Assembly: GCF_003339815.1 (NCBI RefSeq)
Contig: NZ_PPTT01000033.1
Span: forward strand, 1-43,494
From: Eggerthella sinensis
GTDB taxonomy: Bacteria; Actinomycetota; Coriobacteriia; Coriobacteriales; Eggerthellaceae
DNA: 43,494 bases
Reading direction: 5' to 3'
Below, one piece after another: positions 24,587-32,717 of this stretch. The notes below the pieces were generated by a model. It saw nothing but the letters and a program-made list of their open reading frames with translations, ran no database searches and had not been told where the DNA came from. Each line of letters starts with the position of its first letter. Positions within the stretch are counted from its first letter, which is position 1. A program made the position numbers and the translations under genes.

Positions 24587-25501
24587 CTAGTAGAACATGA
24601 AGACGCTCAGGCCCAGGTTGTAGAAGGCAATCCTGAGGCAGACGGCGCCGATCAGCGCGGCGGCCAGGGCCACCGTCCCCCAGAGCTTCCAGTTGCCGGA
24701 CCTGCGGCCGAGGAAGCAGGCGGCCAGCGGGACCAGGGCGCCCACGGCCACGGCGCCGACCCACAGCAGGGGCGCCTGGGAGGCGACGGCCGCGGCGGCG
24801 TCGGCCATGGCCTTCGTGGGGTGCGTCGGATCGAAGTAGAGGCCGACGTCGGCGAAGGAGGAGCCGGAGAGCTGGAGGAAGGCGGCGTAGGCCGTAGCGG
24901 TCACGGCGTTGACGAGCGCGCCGACCAGGGCGGGAAGGGCGAGGAGACCCGCACCGGCCCCGGCTTCGGCTGCGCGCTCAGCAGGTTGGTCCCCCGCTCC
25001 CCCTGCAGCCATGAAGGAGGAGAGCAAAGCGTAGGTCGCGGGGCCCATCACGCAGGAGGCTCCTACCAGGGAGAGGACCTCGAGCAGGGAGTCCCAGGCG
25101 GGACGCGCGGCCATGGTGTAGCTGTGGGCGCACACGGCGGAGGTGACCAGCGCGATGACCACGGCGCAGACGGCCAGCCACTTCGGCACGGTGCCGTCGC
25201 TCGACTTCCGCAGCATGACGAAGTACGCCACGGCCACGACGACGAACACGACGACGGCGATCAGCTCCTGGGTGATGCCGCTCGTCAGGTGCCCGAAGCC
25301 GTTGAAGATGCGCTCCCAGTGCTGCAGGTGGAAGAACACCGCGATGCCGCCCGCGGCCAGCAGCGCCACGGAGGATACGAGCGCCGGCATCTGCGCGCGG
25401 CCTCCGCCGCCGCGCAGCACGGCCACGGCCTGCGCGCCGAACAGGCCGGCGGACCAGGCCACCAGGGTGGTGAACAGGATCAAGGGCCATTGGAGTTCCA
25501 T
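24587..25501 (-). CDS. DmsC-like membrane anchor, operon 3 (C3)
   Basis: A 304-residue anchor with eight hydrophobic segments, clearly homologous to C1/C2 along its length, with the same MELQWPL start, FNGFGHLTSGITQELIA region and FYNLGLSVFMFY end, but diverged in helices 3-5. It should transfer electrons from menaquinol to B3. The C-terminal third is closest to C1/C2 at DNA level, consistent with past exchange limited to that part. The gene begins 3 bases past B3. Confidence 0.9.
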   Translation of the reverse strand: MELQWPLILFTTLVAWSAGLFGAQAVAVLRGGGGRAQMPALVSSVALLAAGGIAVFFHLQHWERIFNGFGHLTSGITQELIAVVVFVVVAVAYFVMLRKSSDGTVPKWLAVCAVVIALVTSAVCAHSYTMAARPAWDSLLEVLSLVGASCVMGPATYALLSSFMAAGGAGDQPAERAAEAGAGAGLLALPALVGALVNAVTATAYAAFLQLSGSSFADVGLYFDPTHPTKAMADAAAAVASQAPLLWVGAVAVGALVPLAACFLGRRSGNWKLWGTVALAAALIGAVCLRIAFYNLGLSVFMFY

Positions 25502-25504
25502 AGC

Positions 25505-26164
25505 TTACCCCCTCCACTTTCGGTCGGAGCGCAGGAGGTACATGAGCTCCGGTCCATTGCCGACGTCGGGCAGATGATGGATGTCGGCCTCGGTATAGGG
25601 CTCGACGTAGTCCTTCAGCGTCACGCGCGTCGCTTGCATGTCGTCGTATCCGCACGAGAGCTCGCTCGGGTGCGCCGGCGCTTCGAAGCCGTCGACGCCC
25701 TGCTCGAGGTCGCCGAAGAAGCGGGCGCGCGATCCGCACTGCGCCACGCACTGCGGCAGCTCGCCCTGCGCCACCTTCTGCTCGCACAGGGTGCACTTCT
25801 CCACCACGCGCTCTTCCTCGTTGAGGTAACGCACGTTATAGGGGCAGCTCATCGCACAGAACTGGCAGCCGATGCACTTCGACTTGTCAATTTGCACCGT
25901 ACCGTCGGCCATCTTCTGCGAGGCGCCCGTCGGACACACCTTCACGCACTCGGGGTCGGAGCAGTGCTGGCACTGCACGGGGAGAAAGTACATCTCCACG
26001 TCGGGCCAGTCGCCGCTGCCGCCTTCCTTCGGATTCGGCCCGATGCGCAACGTTTTGATCCAGAACGATCCGACGTTCACGCCGTTGGCCACCTTGCACG
26101 CCACCGTGCAGGCCAGGCAGCCGACGCACCGGTTCAGATCGGTGATGATTGCATACTGCGTCAT
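25505..26164 (-). CDS. Four-cluster Fe-S electron-transfer subunit, operon 3 (B3)
   Basis: A 219-residue DmsB-type subunit: CVGCLACTVAC, CQHCSDPECVKVCP, CIGCQFCAMSCP and CTLCEQ with CVAQC. The ATG at 26164 is chosen because it matches the MTQYAI start of the three other B proteins and is preceded by AAAGGAA; the upstream ATG at 26191 lies inside the A3 gene. It lies 5 bases past A3 and 3 bases before C3. The variable tail ends in LHHLP-like IHHLPDVGNGPELMYLL. Confidence 0.92.
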   Translation of the reverse strand: MTQYAIITDLNRCVGCLACTVACKVANGVNVGSFWIKTLRIGPNPKEGGSGDWPDVEMYFLPVQCQHCSDPECVKVCPTGASQKMADGTVQIDKSKCIGCQFCAMSCPYNVRYLNEEERVVEKCTLCEQKVAQGELPQCVAQCGSRARFFGDLEQGVDGFEAPAHPSELSCGYDDMQATRVTLKDYVEPYTEADIHHLPDVGNGPELMYLLRSDRKWRG

Positions 26165-26169
26165 TTCCT

Positions 26170-29100
26170 TTACGCCCCCTCTCCCGTCCACGCATCTTCA
26201 CCTTGGACGCGGGCGCGCATGCCCGTGCCCATCCATTCCTTCAAACGCGGGTCGCTCGCGTCGCAGATGACCGGGTTGCCATCCGGGTCGCACGGCTGCG
26301 GGTTGCCGTGCGGCGAGTTCTCCGCCGTCGCCTTGTACACGAGCACCGGCACCGAGCGCATCGTGGCCGCGCCGCACACCACGTCCTGCCCGTAGGGGTC
26401 CATGACGCAGTTGATGTTCACCTGCTCGAACCCATGGCTCGCGGTGTCCATCTCGGGGTACCACCACGCGTGGTTCGCGTTCACCACGCCCTTGCTGATG
26501 CCGTAGTACAGGTCGAGCACTTCGCGCACCTTGCCCCACGGGCTTTCGATCCACACCCAATCGCCCTGCTCGAGGCCCAGGCGCGCGGCGTCGTTCGGGT
26601 TCATCTCCAAACGCGGTGCCGGCCACAGCTCGCGGCACCACGGCAGCTGCCGGTGCTCGGAGTGGAAGTACACGGGCTGGCGCGCGCCGGTGGTCATGAG
26701 GAACGTGGCGTCCGCGTGCTCCTGCAACGAGGCGGGATAGTCGTCGTTGAGCAGCTTGGAGGCGTCGATCTGATCCACCATGCCCGCATCGAAGTACTCC
26801 GGCGTGGTCACCGGCGAGTTCGTGGGCTCGCGGTACACGGGGAACTTGTCCTCGTCGCCCAGGTACGCCTCGCACACGATGGACCAGATTTCGATGAGGC
26901 CCGAGGGCGTCATGAAGCCCGGATGATCGTCCACGAGCGGGTACAGGTTGAAGCCGCCTTGCTGACGACGCCAGCCCATCTCGTGACGACGGTACGTGCC
27001 CCAGCGCTCGGGATGCCAGTCGCGGCAGTCCATCCAGCCGTGCTCCTGGAAATGCTCCTTGGCCTGCTCCCACGTGGGGCCGTCGGGGAACTCGGCGGTC
27101 TTCCACTGGTCCACGTTGTCCTTGAGCACGCGGCTGCGGCTGGGCCACCGGTAGTCGGTCTTCTCGCCGAAGTTGAACAGGTCGGACGGCTCTGCGGATT
27201 CGTCCTTCGTGTTCCACGGCACGCCCATGGCCTTGTACATGCCCACGTTCCAGTCGGGGTCGTAGATGCACTCGCCCGGCGCCTCCACCGCGGCGCACCC
27301 GCAACCGAAGAAGCCGCCCGCGCCCTGGCTCACGCGCGTCGTATCCACTTCCAGCCAGTGGTAGCACGGGAAGATGACGTCGGCGTTGCCGTTGTTCGGG
27401 CAGAACCACAGGTTGATGTCGGTGAAGAAGTCGAGCTTCGTGAGCGCTTCCCACGCCACGTCGATGTTGCCCATGTTCATGAAGTCGCCCGACTGGCACA
27501 CGCCCGCGTGCAGCTGGTACGGCACGTTGTTGTCGAGGCAGCCGTCCCAGATAGTGTTGGCGTCGGCCCAGCGCGCCCAGTAGCGGTTGAGGGGGAAGCG
27601 CTCGGCGTCCACCTCGTTCGCCTGGCGCTCGAACACCGTGGTGGGGTTCGGCCACGCCTGCGACGTACGGAACGCGCCGCCCATGCGCTTGGCGATGACG
27701 AGGGCCTCGGCGTCGGTGGGCACCTTGTTGCCGTAGCGCTCGGCCAGCGGCGAGTCGTTGTCGATGAGGTACTGCACGAAGTCCTGCATCTTCTTCGCCA
27801 GGCCCTCGAGATCCACATCGCGGCCTTCCCACGTCTTGGCGGCGTCGCCGTAGGGCGCGCCGGCCTGCATGTTGGAGCGGCCGGGGTTGCCGTCGAACTG
27901 CGCCTTCGACGAGCCGCGGTTGCCGGCGGGTTCATCGGAGTTGCCGGTGATGCAGCTCATGATCTGCAGCGCGCGGATGTTCTGGATGGAGTTGCCGTTC
28001 TGGTCGGTGGCCAGCTGGAAGTGCAGGCCGCCGTTGCCGTGCAGCGGGTTCACGCGCGTCGTCCACGTGCGCACGGCTTCCTCGCTCCTGTCCGCGGGAA
28101 CGCCGGTGATCTCCTCGGTCTTCTCCATCGAGTACGTGCTCGTCATCTCGTGGAACGCGTCCCACACGGTGCGCGCCTGGTGCACGGAGCCGTCGCGCAG
28201 CGTCACTTCGACGGCGCCGGGCAGCAGCGCGGGCTTCTTCGGCAATCCCTTGGGGTTGCACTCCTCGGAGCCGTCGGGGAAGCGGTCGGGCTCGGTGGCC
28301 GGATCGGCGAAGGACGACTGGTCGGGCAGCCACGCGTCGGCCACGAGCGGCTTGTAGGGATGCTCGATCCACGTGCCCGTGGTGGGAATGCGGTGCTCCT
28401 CGCCCTCCCACCTGCTCAGCTCGGCGTCCCAGTACGTCAGGCGCTCGTTCGCCTCGTCCCATACCATGAAGCGCTGGTACTTGCCGTCCTCCTTGAGGTC
28501 GGCCTCGGTGAGCAGGCGCGTCTTCATCTCCACGCCGCCGTTGCCCTCCGCGAGCCAGCCTTCCGTGAGCCACGGCTTGTCCTCGACGAACAAGAACGTC
28601 GCGTTCGACCAGCGGCGCACCATGGTGTCGTCGTAGGCTTCGTTCTCGATGATCCAGTTGAGCCACGACAGCGCCAACGCGCCGTCGGTGCCGGGGCGCA
28701 GGGGCAGCCAGATGTCGGCTTCCTTGCCGAGCGGCGTCATGCGCGGGTCCACCACGATGTGCTTCGTGGCGCGATGCGCCACGTCGGTGACGGTGCGGTT
28801 GGTGGAGTCGTAGTTGGAATACTCGCACGCGGTGCCCCACTGCACGTACACCGACGGCTCGGCCTCCACTTCCATCCACGGCGAGCCCATCTCGTCGGTG
28901 AGGATGCCGCCGAAGTGGCGCGGGCCCTTGCACACCTGGTACGCGAGATGCGCGTTCGGCGTGCCGAACAGCTGCTTCATGCCCTGGTAGGGCCCGAGCG
29001 ACCACACGCGCGACGTGCCGCACATCACGAAGATGGACTCTCCGCCGTACTTCGCCTTGATCTCGCTGAGCTTTTCGCCGCACAGTTCGAACGCCTCGTC

Positions 29101-29478
29101 GAGCGTGATGCGCACCCAGCCTGGGTCGTCCTCGCCCTTGGGATTCGTGCGCTTCACCGGGAAGCGCAACCGATCGGGATGGTACAGCGCCTGCACGGAC
29201 GACTGCGACTTCGAGCAGCAGTGCCCGCGGCTCTGCGGCGCGGATTCGTCACCTTCAACCTTGATGACCTTTCCGTCCTGCACCGTCACCCAAACGCCGC
29301 ACTCCACCTTGCCGCAGGCGCGGCAGCACGAGCGAATGCGCTTGACCTCGCCCGCCGTGGCGCTGACAGTTTCGCCAAGCGCTTGCATCGGCTCGGCAAC
29401 CGTGGCGAGCGACGCAGCAGCCCCCGTGACCGCCATCGTCTTCATGAAGCTGCGACGCGTGAGCGTAAGCTGACCCAT
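26170..29478 (-). CDS. Tat-exported molybdopterin oxidoreductase, operon 3 (A3)
   Basis: The largest catalytic subunit here, 1102 residues. Tat signal LTRRSFMKT (6-14); Fe-S ligands Cys52/55/60 with Cys87 or 88; CGTSRVWSLGPYQ (153-165); QVCKGPR (181-187) with Cys183 as likely Mo ligand; C-terminal YFHSEHRQLPWCRELWPAPR and LGLEQGDWVWIE. Relative to A1 it has extra segments around residues 330-400 and 560-640. TTGARQ replaces the TTGRR of the other three, and a Cys-rich GCGCAAVEAP stretch lies near the middle of the catalytic domain. The start is preceded by AGGTGGGG. The divergent LuxR gene at 29767 is its likely regulator. Substrate unknown. Confidence 0.92.
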   Translation of the reverse strand: MGQLTLTRRSFMKTMAVTGAAASLATVAEPMQALGETVSATAGEVKRIRSCCRACGKVECGVWVTVQDGKVIKVEGDESAPQSRGHCCSKSQSSVQALYHPDRLRFPVKRTNPKGEDDPGWVRITLDEAFELCGEKLSEIKAKYGGESIFVMCGTSRVWSLGPYQGMKQLFGTPNAHLAYQVCKGPRHFGGILTDEMGSPWMEVEAEPSVYVQWGTACEYSNYDSTNRTVTDVAHRATKHIVVDPRMTPLGKEADIWLPLRPGTDGALALSWLNWIIENEAYDDTMVRRWSNATFLFVEDKPWLTEGWLAEGNGGVEMKTRLLTEADLKEDGKYQRFMVWDEANERLTYWDAELSRWEGEEHRIPTTGTWIEHPYKPLVADAWLPDQSSFADPATEPDRFPDGSEECNPKGLPKKPALLPGAVEVTLRDGSVHQARTVWDAFHEMTSTYSMEKTEEITGVPADRSEEAVRTWTTRVNPLHGNGGLHFQLATDQNGNSIQNIRALQIMSCITGNSDEPAGNRGSSKAQFDGNPGRSNMQAGAPYGDAAKTWEGRDVDLEGLAKKMQDFVQYLIDNDSPLAERYGNKVPTDAEALVIAKRMGGAFRTSQAWPNPTTVFERQANEVDAERFPLNRYWARWADANTIWDGCLDNNVPYQLHAGVCQSGDFMNMGNIDVAWEALTKLDFFTDINLWFCPNNGNADVIFPCYHWLEVDTTRVSQGAGGFFGCGCAAVEAPGECIYDPDWNVGMYKAMGVPWNTKDESAEPSDLFNFGEKTDYRWPSRSRVLKDNVDQWKTAEFPDGPTWEQAKEHFQEHGWMDCRDWHPERWGTYRRHEMGWRRQQGGFNLYPLVDDHPGFMTPSGLIEIWSIVCEAYLGDEDKFPVYREPTNSPVTTPEYFDAGMVDQIDASKLLNDDYPASLQEHADATFLMTTGARQPVYFHSEHRQLPWCRELWPAPRLEMNPNDAARLGLEQGDWVWIESPWGKVREVLDLYYGISKGVVNANHAWWYPEMDTASHGFEQVNINCVMDPYGQDVVCGAATMRSVPVLVYKATAENSPHGNPQPCDPDGNPVICDASDPRLKEWMGTGMRARVQGEDAWTGEGA

Positions 29479-29766
29479 TGATCCCCACCTTCCTTTCTCG
29501 TCTTCCGTTTCAAATCCGCTACCTGAAACGATGGGACCATCCTAGGAAGCAGCGGGGCATCAACCCTCCCAGCACGCCTATGATTTTTGGCGAAAACCAC
29601 CCGGCCACGCATCATACTGAGCCTATGATTTTTCGCATAACCCCAGGAAACGGCCATCAGCGCCGCCAAAATTCAGCCGGCGAAAACGGGAAGCGCGCAC
29701 CGGTGCGCTATGATGGTGTTCGGGGATGGAACCGGGCGTTCAAAACGACGAGGGGGCACGTCCATC
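29479..29766. promoter_or_regulatory. Divergent control region, A3/LuxR
   Basis: No gene. GCCTATGATTTTT is directly repeated at 29576-29588 and 29621-29633 (45 bases apart). CGCATCAT, also found in the A1 region, lies between them. TATGAT at 29708-29713 is a probable -10 for LuxR, so the in-frame ATG at 29710 is not a start. Confidence 0.6.
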
Positions 29767-31302
29767 ATGGAGATCAAGCTGCCGCGACTCAAAGTGGAAG
29801 TGAGCGAGGACGACCGGTTTTCACTGGGGAAGCTCTCGCTGCCGCTCATCGTGGGATTCGGCGTGCACTGGGCATGGGTGTACCTCACCATGTTCAACGG
29901 CGGCTCGCTGTTCTTCTGGAACTCCGGCGATCCCGGCTCCTCGGCGAGCGTCTTCTACCTCGCCTCGCTCGTGTTCCTCGTCCTATCGCTGTTCACGTAC
30001 GGCACCTGCTCGCGCATGCTGCGCCGCCTGCTGTTCACGCCGCACCGCCGCGCGCTCAGCCGCTTCATCGGCGCGTTTCTGGCCGGTGGCGGCACTCTGC
30101 TCGTGTGCGCGGCCGACGTGGAGACGTCGCTCGGCTTCGCCGCCATCATCGCGGGAGGCGCGGCCACCGGCATCGGCTCGGCGGTGCTGCTCATGAGCTT
30201 CGGCGTGTCGTTCGGGCAGTGCGACATCGCCACCATCGTCACGTCGACGGCGCTGTCGCTCGTGGTGGGCATCGTCGTGTTCGCCCTCGTGTCGAACCTC
30301 GATCTGCTCAGCCCGCTCAACGCCGTGGTCACCGCGCTGCTGCCCTTCGTGGAGTGCTGGTGTTTGTACCTTTGCAGCTCGGTGCTCGTGGACAAGCTGG
30401 AGTTCGCCGCCGTCACGCTCAAGGTGAAGAAGGTGCCCTTCGCGCTGCGCATCTGCGCGCCCAGCCTGCTGTTCGGCTTCGCGCTGGGGTCCATCCGCGG
30501 GCAGGCCATCGCCGACATGCATCTCGTGGGCGACCTCGGCGTGCAGGTGGCCTGCATCAGCGTGGCGGCGCTCGCCGCGTGCGCGCTCATGATAGCCGTC
30601 ATGCTCGTGCAGCATCAGCACCTCAACTTCATGTTCCGCACCCTGCTGCCGCTCATCGCCGTGGCGCTGGTCGCCGTGTACTTCATCGACGACGTCACCC
30701 CGCTCACCACGTTCGCGTTTCTGCTGTGCTACCTGCTGTTCGAAGGCGCCATGTGGGTGAGCTACGGCGACATCACGCAGCGCTTCCGCCTCACGTCGTT
30801 CATCGTGTACGGCTTCGGGCGCGGCTCGCTGGCGCTCGGCACGCTCGTGGGCGCCCTGGCCGCCGCCCACATCGCCGAGCTGGGCAGCGCGCTCGGGTCG
30901 CCCAGCACCATGATCGTGACGCTTGCGTGCATCGTGGTCGGGTTCGGCACCCTGCCCCGCGGCAGCGAGATTCGCGCCGTGGTCATCGGCGAGTCCGACA
31001 ACCCCGTGCGCGAGATGGTGGAGCGCGCCCAAAGCCCCGACGCCCCCGTGCCGCCCGAGAAGGCGCGCGCCGGGCGCTTCAAGCGCGCCTGCGAGCAGGT
31101 GGCGAACCGCTACCTGCTGTCGAAGAAGGAGACCGAGGTCCTGTTTCTGCTGGCGAAGGGCCGCAACGCCGCCTACATCCAGGAGCAGCTCTACATCTCC
31201 GAAGGCACCGCCCGCACCCACATGCGCCACATCTACAAGAAGCTCGACATCCACACCCAACAAGAACTCATGAACCTCGTGGAAACAGCAAACGGGGAGT
31301 AG
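29767..31302 (+). CDS. Membrane-embedded LuxR-type regulator of operon 3
   Basis: A 511-residue protein with about 12 hydrophobic segments (30-425), a 25-residue charged linker and a LuxR HTH at 449-511 (YLLSKKETEVLFLLAKG, then SEGTARTHMRHIYKKLDI). The frame opens at 29710, but that ATG overlaps the -10 hexamer; ATG 29767 has GAGGGGG upstream. It is divergent from A3. The gene ends 3 bases from the stop of the convergent polyferredoxin gene. An N-terminal basic and acidic stretch of about 20 residues precedes the first helix. Confidence 0.9.
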   Translation: MEIKLPRLKVEVSEDDRFSLGKLSLPLIVGFGVHWAWVYLTMFNGGSLFFWNSGDPGSSASVFYLASLVFLVLSLFTYGTCSRMLRRLLFTPHRRALSRFIGAFLAGGGTLLVCAADVETSLGFAAIIAGGAATGIGSAVLLMSFGVSFGQCDIATIVTSTALSLVVGIVVFALVSNLDLLSPLNAVVTALLPFVECWCLYLCSSVLVDKLEFAAVTLKVKKVPFALRICAPSLLFGFALGSIRGQAIADMHLVGDLGVQVACISVAALAACALMIAVMLVQHQHLNFMFRTLLPLIAVALVAVYFIDDVTPLTTFAFLLCYLLFEGAMWVSYGDITQRFRLTSFIVYGFGRGSLALGTLVGALAAAHIAELGSALGSPSTMIVTLACIVVGFGTLPRGSEIRAVVIGESDNPVREMVERAQSPDAPVPPEKARAGRFKRACEQVANRYLLSKKETEVLFLLAKGRNAAYIQEQLYISEGTARTHMRHIYKKLDIHTQQELMNLVETANGE

Positions 31303-31305
31303 TCC

Positions 31306-32490
31306 CTACCGCTCGTATACTTGGTCGATGCCGATGAGGTCTTTCATGCTGCGGTAGATTTGATGGGGGTTGCCCGGAGGGTTCTTGAGGGGCTTCATCT
31401 CGTAGCGCTCCACGGCATTCGACAGCAGGTCGACGGCGAACACCTCGTCGGACAGCCACAGCGCGTCCTCGGGGCAGATGTCGGTGCAGCAGCGGCACTT
31501 CACGCACGCGCTCGGGCGATGCTCCACGCCGAACGTGCCGTCCTCCTCCTTGAACTTCGCGATGGCGCCGGTCGGGCAGAACGTCGCGCACATCTGGCAC
31601 GACGAGCACTCGTCGGCCTCGATGACCACATGGCCCCACAGGCGGGTGTCGATCATCACGTCCTGCGGCTCGCCGAGCGCGGCAAGCGCGTCGAGCAAAC
31701 GCTCGCGACGATGGGGGATGAAGTGCGGCAGCGTGCCGTCCTTCGTCACCTTCACGTACTTGGGAGCCTGCTGCTCTTCCACGCCGAGCGCATCCTTCAC
31801 GGCATAGTCGGCCGTGGTGACGGCGGCGTTTTTCGCCTCGCCCTTCATGGTGGCGAAGAAGCCGCGCCGACCGGCGTCGTAGCCCTTGTCCTGCGCCAGG
31901 CGCGCGAGGGATGGAAGCTTGTCCACGATGCTCGCGCGCAGGGGGCTGTTCCAGGTTTCCAGCAGCGTGTTCGCCGTTGCGCACACGAGCTCGGCCGTGT
32001 CGTGCCCCACGGCGTGCGCGCAGCTCGCGCACTTCGCCCGCACGAGGCTCACGTGCGCGGCGTCCTGCGCGGCCAGCGACACGAGCAGGCTCTCCTCCAC
32101 GCGGCCGAGACAGGCCACGCCCACCACCTTCTCGGGATCGTAGAGGCCCTCGGCGGCCGACAACAGCTGCTCGCACGCGATGATCACCTCGCCGTCGGCC
32201 TGCGCGCACGCGCTCAGGCACGACTGCAGCAGCTCGGCATCGTCGGGCCGATGCGCTTCGAGCGCGCACGTCGGACAGATGGTGGCGCACGTGCCGCAGC
32301 CGATGCACTTCTCCGGCGCGATAACCAGCTCGTTATCGTCGTAGGAGATGCATCCGGACGTGCACACTTCCGCGCACTTCATGCACGTTGCGTTGCGGTT
32401 GCGCACGACGGCGCAGCGGTTCTGATGGACCGTGATGTCTGCGCTCTGTAGTTGTTCGAGCAGACCGAAGAAATTCGTCACGTGAGACAT
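31306..32490 (-). CDS. Cytoplasmic polyferredoxin with a Cys-rich central domain
   Basis: A 394-residue Fe-S protein without a signal peptide. Ferredoxin sites are Cys36/39/43/47, Cys62/65/68/72, Cys295/298/301/305 and Cys329/332/335/339. Between them, residues about 90-175 contain CEQ, GVACLGRVEES and KCASCAHAVG, a layout that resembles the small iron-sulfur subunits of heterodisulfide-reductase/hydrogenase systems (MvhD-like). That likeness is my reading, not a firm assignment. ATG 32490 is chosen: AAAGGGTG precedes it and the open frame above has no coding look. A minus-strand -10 lies at 32528-32533. It lies downstream of operon 4 on the same strand but separated by two hairpins, so it is probably a separate unit. 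Confidence 0.85.
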   Translation of the reverse strand: MSHVTNFFGLLEQLQSADITVHQNRCAVVRNRNATCMKCAEVCTSGCISYDDNELVIAPEKCIGCGTCATICPTCALEAHRPDDAELLQSCLSACAQADGEVIIACEQLLSAAEGLYDPEKVVGVACLGRVEESLLVSLAAQDAAHVSLVRAKCASCAHAVGHDTAELVCATANTLLETWNSPLRASIVDKLPSLARLAQDKGYDAGRRGFFATMKGEAKNAAVTTADYAVKDALGVEEQQAPKYVKVTKDGTLPHFIPHRRERLLDALAALGEPQDVMIDTRLWGHVVIEADECSSCQMCATFCPTGAIAKFKEEDGTFGVEHRPSACVKCRCCTDICPEDALWLSDEVFAVDLLSNAVERYEMKPLKNPPGNPHQIYRSMKDLIGIDQVYER

Positions 32491-32527
32491 GACAACACCC
32501 TTTCTCGTCCACCCCCTTGCACGCGCT

Positions 32528-32533
32528 AGTATA
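32528..32533 (-). promoter_or_regulatory. -10 of the polyferredoxin gene
   Basis: TATACT on the minus strand, 37 bases before the start codon; no good -35. It supports transcription independent of operon 4. Confidence 0.45.
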
Positions 32534-32566
32534 GCCCTTTTTGCGCGCGTGCGCAGCGATGGTTCA

Positions 32567-32639
32567 AAAGCATTCGGGTGGGCGCGATTCGTCGTTGCAA
32601 GGGGTATGGGGATGCGAATCGCGCCCATGCGAAGGCTTT
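32567..32639. repeat. Element a, copy 4
   Basis: Inner 12-bp helix GGGCGCGATTCG/CGAATCGCGCCC (32580-32591 with 32615-32626), interrupted outer pairing to AAAG/CTTT at the ends (32567-32570 with 32636-32639), and a loop with CGTTGCAAGGGG. This is the most diverged copy; it lies downstream of C4. Confidence 0.7.
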
Positions 32640-32662
32640 CAGCCTGCCGCACATCCCTGGCC

Positions 32663-32704
32663 TGCCCCTACGCCGCACCGATGACCAGGTGCGACGCAGG
32701 GGCA
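32663..32704 (-). terminator. Hairpin after C4
   Basis: 17-position stem with two mismatches (32663-32679 with 32688-32704) and an 8-nt loop, starting 13 bases past the C4 stop. It takes the place that element b holds after C1-C3 but is unrelated in sequence. No T-run. Confidence 0.6.
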
Positions 32705-32717
32705 AGGCGCAGGGAGC

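Noticed and set aside
29708-29713. ATG at 29710 as the start of the operon 3 regulator
   Set aside because: It falls inside a -10 hexamer and lacks a ribosome-binding site; ATG 29767 has one.
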